Assembly: GCA_000711775.1 (NCBI GenBank)
Contig: ARYC01001244.1
Span: forward strand, 26,304 to 90,303
Direction: 5' to 3'
Length of the DNA: 64,000 nt
DNA from: Oxytricha trifallax
Lineage: Eukaryota; Ciliophora; Spirotrichea; Sporadotrichida; Oxytrichidae
The notes under the pieces: generated by a model
What the model saw: only the letters and a program-made list of their open reading frames with translations
What the model was told of the DNA's origin: nothing
Database searches by the model: none
Translations under genes and position numbers: made by a program
Shown: positions 22,820 through 34,054 of the stretch, in pieces
Numbering within the stretch: the stretch's first letter is position 1
Layout: the number at the start of each line of letters is the position of its first letter

Positions 22820-25800
22820 GATTATATCTAAATTTAGACAATTTTTAACAAAAGCAGTAATCATCATGAACATTATACTTGCTTATGATTAAGATAAGTA
22901 AATATAAGAATATCTACTTATTTTAAGTTGATGATTCTATATAACATTTTTGTAGAAATTGGTTAATTAACACAGTTAATTTCTTTTATTTGGAAGCCAA
23001 GATTAAGCGCATAAAATTCACCTTTATTTTAATCTTTTACCATAAATAAAAGGCTGGTTATATTAACTCACTCTTCAAATAAAATTCAACTTGATATTAA
23101 AATTAATAAGGAATTGAGTTATGATAATATTCGTTAATAAGGTTTTGGCCTAATTTTATCTCTCATATAGGAAGTTATTATAATTTGTGAGAAACCAAAG
23201 TTATTCATTTACAATAAACTATGTCCAAATTGTTTCATAATTAAAATGAAGAGAGTTAGCTGGAAATTACTATTTTGTAAAATCAGGTGCATAAAGAGAG
23301 AGTATATAACCTTTTTATACCTATATAAATGTAAGCCATATTAAAGATCCCATCAAAATATTTAGATTTTTTGAGCAGCTTTACTTTATCATTTTGATTG
23401 AGAGACTAATATCTAAAGTAAAAAGAAAGCTTTTAAATTAATAAAATCATAAAAAAGCTAAATTAAACCAAAAACAAGAGAGCTGGAACTAAAATATTCA
23501 AATCATGGGATTGATGGTATTAAAGTTGTAGAACATCTTAGTCATTGTATTTAATATCGAAATTACATTTACTATGAGCTTTATTTTTTTAATCAAAGAT
23601 CCTGGTTTTTAAAATTGCCTTTATATTCATTTTTTATAATTCAAAATTAATGTTAAATAAATAATCAGCAAAAACTAAGAATACGATATAATTAATATGC
23701 TAATTCGAACAGATAAAATTTAGATTCAGGCACTTGCCGAATTGCAGCTTACAACTATGAATTAATATAATAAATAAGTTAAGCTTAAATCATGGCATAC
23801 TTATTTTATTAGAAAGCAGATGCTTCACGCTTTTATCAAATTAATTCAATGTATATCATAATAACCTACAATTTTCAGAATACGGTTTCATATTTTTAAT
23901 ATATACTGCTTATCTATTTCATTCACTTCATAACACTTGTGATAACTATTCAGTTTAGTCAATTCCGGTCAATTCATATGAGCGAGACAAATGATTTGCT
24001 TATTTATCGTCTTATATCTTTTCTACTTTATTTTAATTGTAAAGATTTACAATGTCAATACTCTGGTCGGATTCCAGAAAATATAAGATTATGCCTTTCT
24101 TATACATTATCCTTTTTAGTTACTGCCGTTGTTGAGACTATCTATGATACTATTTAAATCATTTTAAACCTATTTGTCATTGTTATATTGAGTTTATTTT
24201 TACATTTATCTATTGATATTATTTTATTATTATAAGCAACCTCGAAAACCTCGAAAGTATATACAATTCTTTAGTTTTGAATTAAATCCAATATTTCTAG
24301 ATGCCTAGTTTTATTTTATATATTCTTTGAACTTCTATTACTATCTAGTTGTTCTTTCTCAAATCGTTATGTGATATCGCTATCATCTGACATAGACATT
24401 TGATTCAGGATTTTTGCTCTTCTTCCTAGATTTATGCTAATTTTTTGATAAAATGATGTCATTGAGGCATCATTTCTATTTATTTGATGCAGTATTCTTA
24501 GCTGCATCTGCCATCTTGCCAGGTATTTTTTAGAGCACTGTCTTCGGTTATTAATTGGCTGGTTAAGTTACTCACCAAGGAATTTAAACTATAATAAAAG
24601 AGCTATTAAAGAGAAACACTCTTATTCTCATTACTTCAAAGTGTATTTCACTATGACAGAGGAAATTAACAGAGCTATTAAAAACTCAACTACTATTTTA
24701 TTATAATATCTATCTTTTCAAAAATTTATAATTTTATATAAATATTTTAGTAAGTTTAAAGATATTAAAATTAAGAACAAGTTCTATTATTCTTGCTATT
24801 AGAATACTTTGGATAAATGAGTCTAAAATTAAACCTATTAAATTCTCTAATGAAAAATAATGAAATTATTAATACGGGCATTGGAAATAATCAGTCATTA
24901 ACCAACATCAATAACTAATTTTTATCCCTTTTATGAGATTTGCTTGTTTCACTACATTCATCATCATATTTTATTATTATCAAGTTTTATCTTAGCTTTG
25001 ATTGTTTAAGTTCTTCATTTATTTAAATTTCAGGGTTGATTCTTTAAACAGGCTTGATTCATAGTATATTTACTTTAATTATTTAGAAGTTATTAGGTTT
25101 CTTTAGATAATCATTTAAGATTAATTTGTCCTTTAACTTGCTAATTAATGCTTTATTTTTCTGTTATTAATTAATTCTTTTATCCAACATGATTTTATAA
25201 TTGCTTGCTTGACTTGGGATAAGATTGCTAGATTTCATTCTATATTTCATTTCTGCAGATAATGCTATATTACATTAAGGAGCTGATAGTATGGTTTCTT
25301 TATTCATTTCATTAAAAATATAAGATATTAACCACATTCAAAAATATTATAATATTAGACTTATTTATAATTTTAATTAATTATTTTTTAATTAAATCAT
25401 TAATCATTCTTTTCTTAATAAATTTCTTATTTTATTAATATTTTGTGGTAATGAATATAGTATATATTCCACATCTTATACAGATATAGAATATTATGGT
25501 TTGCTCATTTCTTTCAAACTTTGAATTGCCACAGAAGTAGAGCTATAAAGTTTATATCGTCTTATTTCAAGAATTTAATAGTTTAGTAGCACAATGTTTA
25601 TTGCTTTTTAATTCATAAATCACTAGCAATTATTACTTTAACATTGTAGATGCTCGCCTTAGGTTAATGCTAAATAGATTATTTGAGTTAATTTAGTTAG
25701 CTTTGTATCTACCAGCGAATCTCATCAGATTTATCTGTTTTACTTACTACAATTTTATAAGGATAAAATAATAATATAGAACTACGAAGCTTTATCCATT

Positions 25801-26400
25801 CTTTTGGTTTTATATTAAGCAGACCAATTATGCATAATTTTTACAATTGATATCCTAACTTTTGTATGTCTCCCTTTTAAACTACCTTTCTCAGCTCAGC
25901 TTATTTTTTCCTTTCGGAAATTATACAAATAAGGTCTTATATAATATCTTCTTCCTATTATATCTTTTTTTATGACAATTTTCTAGAAGTTTCGTAATTT
26001 AAATTAATATAAATTTTTAAAATTCGCAATACCTCTTCTTTATACAAATATATTTTTTTATAAAACTTTTGAAAATGATTTAATATAGCATACATTGAAC
26101 CCATTAAAAATTTAATAACCAAAACAGGTGAAACTTTCTGATTCATTCATTTGAATATAAGATGCTTACTGTACTAATCATTGGTACAAACAGGATATAA
26201 TACTAATTTACAAATTTAATCCTTTAAAAAATTATATATTTTATTTTATTCTATTCATTTACTAGGCTGCTATTGCTGGCATTTGAGTTTTTTAAAAAAT
26301 GTTATTTGCATTTGGAGTAACATACTAAACTACCCCAAATTTTAAAGATGATGATGATGATTAATGATTTAAAATCAAATAAAATTAACATATCACTGTT
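22820..26400. other. Long AT-rich stretch, little supported
   Basis: Mostly blank. Two plus-strand patches have faint coding character: a 72-codon frame at 23939-24157 and a hydrophobic frame at about 24450-24690 (FDAVFLAASAILPGIFQST), each with competing frames of similar quality. I do not call them genes. No repeats shared with the rest of the window were seen. Confidence 0.35.
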
Positions 26401-26424
26401 TAATACTAAAATCAAACTATCAAT

Positions 26425-26500
26425 TTTAGTCGTGACGTAGACGTATCTGAGTGAGTTGACGTGGCAAATTCCGTGACGTGGCAGTCATGAAGTAGAAAAC
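26425..26500. promoter_or_regulatory. Cluster of TGACGT motifs
   Basis: Within about 60 bp there are GTGACGTAGACGT, TTGACGTGGCA and GTGACGTGGCA. The GTGACGTGGCA-type unit is repeated almost exactly 21 bp apart, in a patch less AT-rich than its surroundings. TGACGT is a typical bZIP (CRE-like) core. A regulatory role is only a guess because no gene start is evident nearby. Confidence 0.25.
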
Positions 26501-27214
26501 TCCGAAAAAACCATTCTCGCTATTACCTAGTCTTCTCCCAAAATCAAAAATTTTAAAATTAAAATAAGAAAGGTCAAATATTTTGAATATTTAAAAAAAA
26601 TACTCTTTTCAAGACAGATACAGTTTTAGAGTGTTTTTTAGTCTTTATCGATGAAATATCTTGATAGTAAAATTAATTTAGAAATTGATTAATAACTAAA
26701 AAAGTATTAATAATATAACAGGAAATATGTCTATCCAATAAGCTGCATTGCAAAACCACTCTCCTTAATACACATTACTTTAAAATTTATGATAATTTAA
26801 CCCATTTACTCCTGTTTACTTTTTTAAGTCTCTGTTTTGCTCTAAAAAAACTCATCCCAAGCAGGGCTCTTGTAAAAATTAAAGTATAATCATATATTCT
26901 TATTAAATTATATTATAGAATGATCAATATCTCAATCAATAATGTTTCCATTTATTTTCTATTTTTATAGAGGTTATATATTAATTTATTATTTTAATTA
27001 AATAGAGATATAACTTAACAAGTTTGATTAAATAATCTAAATCTTATTTAATGTGCAAATAATGATCTTGGAAGATTCTAATAATTAATAGTATACATAT
27101 AATCAAATTTTCACAGCTAAGGTAAAATGCATATTATCTATCAATAGTAAGTAATGCAGGCAGTAGATATAAGATAAAGCAATAACTTTTTTTATACAGG
27201 AGGGGTTTGTTGCG

Positions 27215-27600
27215 ATTCAATATTAAAAATAGACTCGATTGTCAAATGGTATGCTTGGTCATATCAGAGATTGACTAAAACAGAGAAGAAGCTATTCAAG
27301 ATAAATTTAAAAGTTCCATTTATCTAGATAATTATGACAAGAACACATTATATTTTTATATCTTGAGGTAAATTCATTATCAAATAAATAGATCTAAGAC
27401 TTATTGATGTGATAAAACCTTTTTTGAAAAAGTAAAATATATCTAGAGACTTAATAATTTTGTTGAAAGTGTTAAACAAAGGGACTAGTCTATGAGCTCT
27501 TTTTATGATTTTAAAAACTTATTCTGGTATAAGTTCTGCTTGTAGATTACTTAAGTCTTGATAATATGTTTGCTCTTAATTAAAATTTTGTTAAATTAGC
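27215..27600 (+). pseudogene. Coding-like patch, function unknown
   Basis: One plus-strand frame is open except for a single TGA when TAA/TAG are glutamine. It reads NREEAIQDKFKSSIYLDNYD before the TGA and CDKTFFEKVKYIQRLNNFVE after it. The tail is hydrophobic (TQVLIICLLLIKILL). It lies just left of the Rep-type element but outside its inverted repeat. No family recognised. Confidence 0.3.
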
Positions 27601-27708
27601 TTAATCCTTACAGTAAATGAAATATATCAAACATATTTAATGTTTCAATAATATTAAATCTTACTATTATTGTGGGAAAATCGTAGAACTTATAAAGTTA
27701 AATTAATA

Positions 27709-27940
27709 TTGCTAAAATAGATAAAAATAGGAAATTTAAGAAATAAAGTTTAATCAATTATATATTAGTAATACTAACTGCCACTAAATACAAGAGGCAT
27801 TAATCATATTTTGATTTAAATTTAAAGTAATTAATTAAAGAAATATATATATATATAATTAGTGGTCTAGTGGTCTGGCTATAGTTTTTAGTGGTCTATC
27901 GGTAAGTATATTAATTAGTCATAATAACTTAATTGCATGT
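27709..27940. repeat. Left inverted repeat of the helicase element
   Basis: This arm contains CTAAAATAGATAAAAATAGG, a block around ACTGCCACTAAATAC, an AT dinucleotide run, then GTGGTCTAGTGGTCTGG and AGTGGTCTATCGGTAAG. All are matched inverted in the right arm. Small differences sit in the AT run and in one repeat of GTGGTCTA. Confidence 0.8.
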
Positions 27941-28011
27941 GTAGACTACTTATTACTGCACAGTATCACTAGTCATTTCTCCGGCTGTGCTCTGACCACT
28001 GTCTGACTCCC

Positions 28012-28470
28012 TCATTAGTCCCCCTTCTTCTCTTTCTGATCGGAGTGAAATCTTGCGTTCAGGAAGCGGGCTACCATCGGTGCGGTCAAAGGGAATGCCT
28101 CCTCCCCGCTTTGTGTGGGTATTTCTGATTCACATAGTAGGCACCGGGACTTAAATGCATTAGCATCCTCGGGGTCCATCTTGCCAAAGGGAAGAGTGTT
28201 AGATGTGATTACTACGAAACATCCCGTGTACTTATAGTCGACGCCGCCGTACTTCTACTCTATGGCCATCCCTTCACCCTCCATCAACCGCTTCATCCCT
28301 GCTATCCCAGATGATCCAAATGCTTTCGTAACATTGATCTCGTTTGCGATGAGAATCTGTGGCTCTCCGGCCTTGCCCTGCTTCATGGGGACGTGAAAAA
28401 GCGAATTCGACTGCACGTATTGTTCACACACGAATATCTGAGTTGGTGGTCTCCGGCATGTTGTCTCCAT
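28012..28470 (-). CDS. SF3 (Rep-type) helicase, C-terminal half, 152 aa
   Basis: SF3 helicases unwind DNA in small replicons such as CRESS viruses, parvoviruses and rolling-circle plasmids. The ATG is at 28468-28470 and TGA at 28012-28014. TAG at 28255-28257 and TAA at 28015-28017 are read as glutamine. Motifs: PQILIANEIN (residues ~38-47) fits Walker B. MKRLMEGEGMAIE to KYGGV (~59-76) is the spacer typical of Rep helicases. CFVVITSN (~83-90) is motif C with its sensor Asn, and AFKSR (~104-108) could supply the arginine finger. There is no P-loop and no HUH nuclease: the gene starts where the inverted repeat ends, so the N-terminal half is missing. The frame also stays free of TGA for some distance into the right inverted repeat, so the true start could lie upstream. 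It is much GC-richer than its surroundings, suggesting foreign origin or selection. Confidence 0.65.
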
Positions 28471-28483
28471 TATCTTTTTAAAA

Positions 28484-28722
28484 TGCAATTAAGTTATTAA
28501 CACTAATTAATATACTTACCGGTAGACCACTAAAAACTATGGCCAGACCACTAGACCACTAGACCACTAATATATATATATTTAATTAAGATTTTATTAA
28601 TTACTTTAAATTTAAATCAAAATATGATTAATGCCTCTTGTATTTAGTGGCAGTTAGTATTACTAATATATAATTGATTAAACTTTATTTCTTAAATTTC
28701 CTATTTTTATCTATTTTAGCAA
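28484..28722. repeat. Right inverted repeat of the helicase element
   Basis: This is the reverse-complement partner of the left arm. It starts at ATGCAATTAAGTTATTAAC next to the helicase start and ends CTATTTTAGCAA before TA. Confidence 0.8.
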
Positions 28723-29063
28723 TAATACACACAAACAATTACTTCACAGGCAATTATATATATTAATTAATAGTTAAATTATATCGAGCTAATTTTATAG
28801 AAAATTAATTAATTGAGCTTAACTGTGAGCAATAAGATTATGTCACCTCATAATATCTAATTTATTTATCTTTTGTTAAATGCTTATAAATTCATTAAAA
28901 TTGTGACTTCCAATTAAAGTCAAATAAGCTCTATGACATTAAATAAAGCTCAGCTACTTTTTGGATTGTCTATCAAATTAACCCAATATTTTCCAAACTA
29001 TAACTGCTAATTAATATATACATTATATCGTTAAATTACTTATTGTTAACACTATCTTTAAAA

Positions 29064-29483
29064 TATTGTAGAAATACATTTGAATTTGGAAAATTAATTT
29101 AAATTAAATAAATAATTAATTAAATTATTGGCAGTTAAAGTTGGCCAATTTAAACGATCTTGGGCTCATTCGATAGAGAATTCAAAATTAGCTGGACTTT
29201 ATTATTGGCGGTACTATTTTATCGCATCTCTGGAGCGAGATAACTTCACTTTAATTAAACACCTCTAAATTCAATTAAATTATACCCTCACATTAAAGTC
29301 AAGTTATCTCGCTCCAGGGATGCGATAAAATAGTACCGCCAATAATAAAGTCCAGCTAATTTTGAATTCTCTATCGAATGAGTCCAAGATCGTTTAAATT
29401 GGCCAACTTTAACTTCCAATAATTTAATTAATTATTTATTTAATTTAAATTAATTTTGCAAATTCAAATGTATTTCTACAATA
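29064..29483. mobile_element. Palindromic MITE, family 1, copy 2
   Basis: The ends are TATTGTAGAAATACATTTG and CAAATGTATTTCTACAATA, identical to copy 1, with TA as the probable duplication. The inner arms match copy 1 closely (GGCGGTACTATTTTATCGC and its complement). It lies 0.34 kb from the helicase element but has unrelated ends. Confidence 0.85.
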
Positions 29484-29489
29484 TTACAA

Positions 29490-30250
29490 TCAGTTAAATT
29501 AAACTATCACATTCTAAACCAAAATAAATATTTAATCAGGACCACTATTTGATGAAATAAATGGAAGATCATTATTAAAACTAAGCTGATGAATATTTTT
29601 ATAATTAAAATAAAAGTAAATACAAATTTTAGATTTAGATCATCAATTTACAACCTATAGAAAAATCTAAGTCATTTAAGATTCTAGCTCAACGAAGATA
29701 ATATTATATACAATTTAAAATAGGTATTATAGGAATTTAACAGTTTTATAGAGTTAAATTATATCTTTCTGATTTAAAATTTTCTTCATATAAAAAATTA
29801 AAAATTCTATTATAGATTAAATTGGCTAATATTCAATATCATTAGACTGAAATTTAATATACGCGCTGTGATTGACTTAATAACTATTAATTGATTTAAT
29901 GGCTTAGATAATTTGCCTAACTTTATGTATTTTAAATTACAATATTTTAACTTTGTTTTATCCTATAATCTTAATTCTTTTATAACTAAATAACAATTAA
30001 TCTGATAAAGTTCTTTTAAATTGTTTTACTTATCAATTTCACTAATTAATTTATCAGTTTATTTAATTTAAATTAAATAAACTGATTATATTTAATAGTT
30101 ATTTTTAACAATTTATGAAGAAGAATACAAAGAATTTTATATTTAAAGCAATAGAAAAGAATAATAACAGATGAAATCACAGCGAGTTTGTAAATCATTT
30201 AATATTACAAAAAATTATGAGACTTATTACTATAAATATTCCACATAACA
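29490..30250. other. AT-rich spacer, nothing supported
   Basis: I see no coding frame and no repeat apart from a local palindrome around 30060-30085 (TTTATTTAATTTAAATTAAA), which is low complexity. Confidence 0.4.
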
Positions 30251-30261
30251 TCTCAAAGTCA

Positions 30262-30629
30262 TCATTTGAAGAATCTGTGATGCATTAAATTGAAAGAATG
30301 AAATATATTTGTAAACGACTTATAAGTTAAGCGACCTCCCTTATTGAGGTGTCTATATCTTAATGCTTCAAGTTTATATGCTATTTCCTCATAAAAATCT
30401 TTTATCTCGTTGTCCATACTTTCTTTAGTCTGAGCTTCTGAGTGGCCTTCTCCAAATTTCAAATCTATCCTTACCAATAGCGATCTTATAATTCTATAAG
30501 GAGCTCACTAGTAATGGTGTGTTTATGCTATGAGTATATTCAGGTTCATTGATCCTTGCTATTCAATGGGGTGATTCCTCTAATTCATAAGCGCACTTGC
30601 CTTATACTTTTTCTATATTCATTTTTCTC
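30262..30629 (-). pseudogene. Coding-like fragment at the TBE C insertion site
   Basis: A 71-codon minus-strand frame (30477-30262) reads MVRIDLKFGEGHSEAQTKES and YEEIAYKLEALRYRH. Upstream frames (ELEESPH, INEPEYTHSINTPLLVSS) continue it toward the TBE with one TGA and a frame change. Removing TBE C and one ATT places an ATG from the right flank in frame (MSNEKNEYRKSIRQVRL). The transposon therefore seems to have landed near the start of this gene. No family recognised. Confidence 0.3.
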
Positions 30630-30779
30630 ATTCAAAACCCAAAAAGCCCTTAATGAGGTTTATAAGTGCTTCGATTAGTAGGATAAAGTTGGGGTTTTAT
30701 TAGGGTTAGTAGAGAAAAGGCATGTTTTGCGAGTGATTAATATGTATTTAATGAATATAAGTTTAATTTAATCAAACGA

Positions 30780-32135
30780 ATTTTATCTGCTTGTCTTTGT
30801 ATTGTATCTCTTGAATCTAGCCTTCTTTAGTGGTTCAAGCATATCGTCAAAGATTGTCTTGGATATGCTGGGGCTCTTACTATTATCTTCTCTACAATCT
30901 TCTTTATTTCTTAGCATACATCATCTTGCTTTATGTGCTTCTCGGCTAGATTTATAGATTGTTTTTCATATTTTGTACCAAAGGAAGACATACTTTCCAT
31001 ATCGCTTTCTAATATTATTGCAGCTACTGCCCAAGCATCCCACTAAATAGAGCTATTTGTCCATTTTCTCTGATTGGGAAGTAACCTGGAGTACCAAGAA
31101 CCTTTGCTAGGGTTACAATCTCTTATCTTAAGGCTCTATTAAAATTAATTACGACTACTTCTAAAGGGCAAAGGTTTAGCATAACATTTTCAGGCTTCAA
31201 ATCTCTATGAACGTATCCAAGCTCGTGAAGTTCCTAAACACCCTTTATCATATTAGATAGAATATCATTCAAGTCATCTGGGTATCTGTTTTAATATAGA
31301 TAATCTCGGAGAGTCATTTCAAACTTTTTTAGCCTTAGTGCGATGAAACCAAACCCTAAAATAACACCATCTAGCTTGAGCAAGTTCTTGCAATCTTTTT
31401 CTAAGCCTCTCTAAGTACAATATATTCGTTAGCAAACTCATTTTAATACTGCTCGTTTTTAAGGAGATAGCTGAAAGGATATACCTTGTAGGCATAGTCA
31501 TCAACCACTATGAGTTTTGCTTTAGCAGGTACGTTTATATGTAAGTAGTTTTCAATACAACTGCTAAGGTCTACTGCATTTAGTGCAGGAATATACATGT
31601 TCTTTTTAAGTCTCAAGAGTATTAGATTTTCTTTTAGCGGGCACTAATTTTTGAGTCTCTTTATCTTAAATTAAGAACTCACTTAGGTCATGCTTCTGCA
31701 TATGCTTCTTAACTTTAGCTGAATGAGTAAAAGACTTCTCACAAGTCGTGCACTAGTACCTGCCATCAACCTTATCATGCTTAAAATACACCTTAGCCTT
31801 ACCAGAGTGAACCTCTTTCATATGTCTCTTCAAACTGGAATCGGTCGAGAAGATATTTTAGCAGTCTTAGCTTTCAAAAGTTTTTATCTTTTCAATCTAT
31901 AGAGGTTCCTTGACTTCCTCAGCAGCTTCTATAAATGTTTAGACTCCAACACCTGCTGACTTTTTCTTGTTTTATTTTTATATGAAGAAAACGAAAACGC
32001 TTCCTTCAAATACAAGGGCTTTAAGATCTGTTTCCTTCTCAATTTATATAAATTCTTGTTTCTTATTTGAACCAAAGTTGAGCTATGATTAACCAGCTCC
32101 TAAACCAACGGCTTACGATTTAACTCAGCCGCCAT
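30780..32135 (-). pseudogene. TBE C zinc-finger/protein-kinase gene
   Basis: The ATG at 32133-32135 opens MAAELNRKPLVQELVNHSST. Zinc fingers follow: DCQNIFSTDSSLKRHMKEVH, which lacks its first Cys, and then YQCTTCEKSFTHSAKVKKHM with KHDLSEF. The kinase-like half has HELGYVHRDLKPENVML, INFN where active kinases have DFG, TLAKVLGTPGYFP, and SFGTKYEKQSINLAEKH. So the catalytic loop is intact but the metal-binding loop is altered. Reading order requires a few frame changes, for example before the first finger. No clear TGA ends the frame near 30.79 kb, so the end is approximate. Confidence 0.7.
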
Positions 32136-32284
32136 GTTTAAATTCAAATTTAAATTTCTATTATAAAGCTACTATAAGCATACTTACAAGAGCCACTCTT
32201 CAAAGGAGCAACGTATGTGAAAACCATGGTTTGATTTCAGGTGTAAGCAACCATACTCCTCTTTAATTTATAACTATAAATTTT

Positions 32285-32510
32285 CTAATTTTACCCTTAA
32301 TAATTTTGATTTTGGTACCAACTCAGATAAAGTACAGGTTAGTACTGGTATCAATTAAGTTTTGAACCAGATTGGAACTTTTCCATTAAAACCTAACTGG
32401 ATTAAAACTAGGTACTAATTAAGTTTTGGTACTATTAAATTGGTACCAATTAATATTAAACGAATTTAGTACCAGTAATAATTAAATTTAAACTATTTTA
32501 GTACTAAATT
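32285..32510. repeat. TBE C intergenic repeat cluster
   Basis: Short direct and inverted copies of GGTACYAATTAAGTTTTG-like units alternate (GGTACCAACT, AGTACTGGTATC, GGTACTAATTAAGTTTTGG, TTGGTACCAATTAA, TTTAGTACCAG). They occupy the region between the divergent kinase and 22-kDa genes, as in A and B, but the repeat unit differs in sequence. Confidence 0.55.
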
Positions 32511-32880
32511 GAAGAAGCTCACAAGAAACGCTACTCTATTTCTCCAGAAGATTAAAAGAGCAAGGCATACTCATAAGCATGATCTGGCTTGCGGAGCTTA
32601 AAAAGCATCCTTATCTCTCAAGTAAGCTTTTATATATAACTTTGTAAGGAAACCTGGAACGTGTTTATTCATAATGAAAGAGAATGCAAAAGTTCAGTGA
32701 GAGAAAATCTCAAACCATTCATTAAGTTAACAAGGGACTTTATAAAGAGGTTTAAAACCTGATTAAATGAATATAGATGCTGGTGCTGGTTCAAAGAGAA
32801 GAAACATGGGTCCAAATTAAGCACCAGAGTAAGAAAAGAAAGAGAAGCCGAATCCTTTTAAAAGTTCGTTTGATATGTGA
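32511..32880 (+). pseudogene. TBE C '22-kDa' gene, C-terminal remnant
   Basis: Only the last third remains. It starts with EEAHKKRYSISPED, matching the KKRYSIS block of A and B, and ends NPFKSSFDM at a TGA (32878-32880). Frame changes occur in between. The N-terminal part, present in A and B, is absent here, which accounts for the short length of copy C. It converges with the transposase, leaving a 7-bp gap. Confidence 0.6.
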
Positions 32881-32887
32881 AATAATT

Positions 32888-33949
32888 CATTTATTTAAGT
32901 CTAACACTTATTAATAAACATTCATTCTACCCTTTCTTGCACATATCGTAGTCTAGTCTTTACCCACTCTCTTGCATTTACTCTGTATGAGATCTACTGT
33001 ATCGATTGGTAGATCATGCATTAGGTGATACAGCAGTAACTTCTTGTAGTGAGTCTTAATCTAACTCCAGTAGAATTCGATTCCATTAAATTGTGGACTG
33101 TAAGGAACGTTATACACAGGAGTTATGTTTAACTCTTCATAAGCTTTCTTAGACTCCTTTGTCTTATGAACTGATAGGTTATCAACAAACAGGATGATCT
33201 CTTGATCGTTGTACTTATCTCTTAGTGTATGTAAGAACTCTAAATACTACTCTCTCTTAATAGAGCGAGGGTGAATAACATAAGTTTCTAAGCCTGAATC
33301 TTCACTAATACCAGCTAAAATCGCATGAGTGACAACCTTTACCTTTTAGTCATACACTTATATATTATCATACTTCTTGTCCAAGACTTATAAATAAAGG
33401 TGTTGAATGTAAACACTGCTTCATCAGCGTGTATGAACTTGATGTTATTATCAATAGCCCTCTGCATTTAATCATAGATATAGTTTAAATGATTACTATA
33501 AAATGGCACTGTAAAATCAATCACTCTATTGACTCTGTTGACAGTCTTGAAAGTAATACCATTTTTTCTATAAATATTTGCGATAGTCTTTGGAGAAATG
33601 CGCATGCCAGGAAACTTTTGATGAATCATCACAGCTCGCTAGTCAAGTGGGAAGTGTGCCCAATACTTAAGAGTCTTAGAATCGCAGAGAGAGTCAATAT
33701 GCTGCTAAAAGAACTTTTATCTTCTACAGGATGTTATCAAGAACCAGAATTGAAATGCTAAACAGCAAACAAGCAGTGATACCTTACAGTTGAAGCACTC
33801 TTACACAATAGCTTTGCAATCGCACAAAAATTCATCACTGGTTTGAGTTAGTCTATATTAATACTCGCACCATACCTAAGCTTAAGCAGTAAATCTAAAT
33901 ATTTCTCCTTATAAATAGACCACATAAATAGCTAATTTCTATTTCTCAT
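32888..33949 (-). pseudogene. TBE C transposase (DD34E, Tc1/mariner type), nearly complete
   Basis: The span from ATG (33947-33949) to TGA (32888-32890) equals 354 codons, the size expected for the 42-kDa TBE transposase. A helix-turn-helix-like region (RISPKTIANIYRKNGITF) is followed by the first catalytic Asp in FIHADEAVFTF (33423-33425), the second in LFVDNLSVH (33181-33183) and the Glu in NGIEFYW (33076-33078). Exactly 34 residues lie between the last two. All three catalytic residues are present. Two frameshifts remain, one after HCLFAV and one after FIYKSW, so the copy is not directly translatable. TAA/TAG serve as glutamine throughout. Confidence 0.85.
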
Positions 33950-34054
33950 TTTGCAACTGGCCTAATTTCTCTACTAACCCTATCAAAACCCCAACTTTAC
34001 CCTACTAATCAAAGCACTTATAGACATCACTAAGGAGTTTTGGGGTTTTGATTG

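Larger units (their letters stand above)
27709..28722. mobile_element. TA-flanked 1-kb element carrying an SF3 helicase gene
   Basis: Two inverted arms of about 230 bp (27709-27940 and 28484-28722) bracket a single GC-richer gene. The outer ends are TTGCTAAAATAG and its reverse complement CTATTTTAGCAA, each flanked by TA (27707-27708, 28723-28724). That is the duplication expected for a TA-targeting element. Arm identity is very high, including the run of GTGGTCTAGTGG units, which suggests a fairly recent or homogenised copy. The ends differ from both the MITE families and the TBEs. The only gene encodes the C-terminal part of a Rep-like helicase. No transposase is present, so mobilisation would be in trans, unless Rep itself acts. 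Confidence 0.8.
30633..34050. mobile_element. TBE transposon, copy C (3418 bp, internally deleted)
   Basis: The left end is CAAAACCCAAAAAGCCC and the right end is the inverted form of CAAAACCCCAAAACTCC. ATT flanks both sides (30630-30632, 34051-34053). The inverted repeats contain CTTARTGAKGTTTATAAGTGCTTTGATT, shared with copies D and E but not A and B. Gene order on the plus strand is kinase (-), 22-kDa gene (+), transposase (-). The element is about 0.7 kb shorter than A because most of the 22-kDa gene is missing. Confidence 0.9.

Noticed and set aside
27863..28580. CRISPR-like array from repeated GTGGTCTAGTGG units
   Set aside because: The units are a short degenerate run inside the two inverted arms, with no spacers; this is eukaryotic nuclear DNA.
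33489..33761. A 90-codon plus-strand frame
   Set aside because: Antisense to the helix-turn-helix part of the TBE C transposase.
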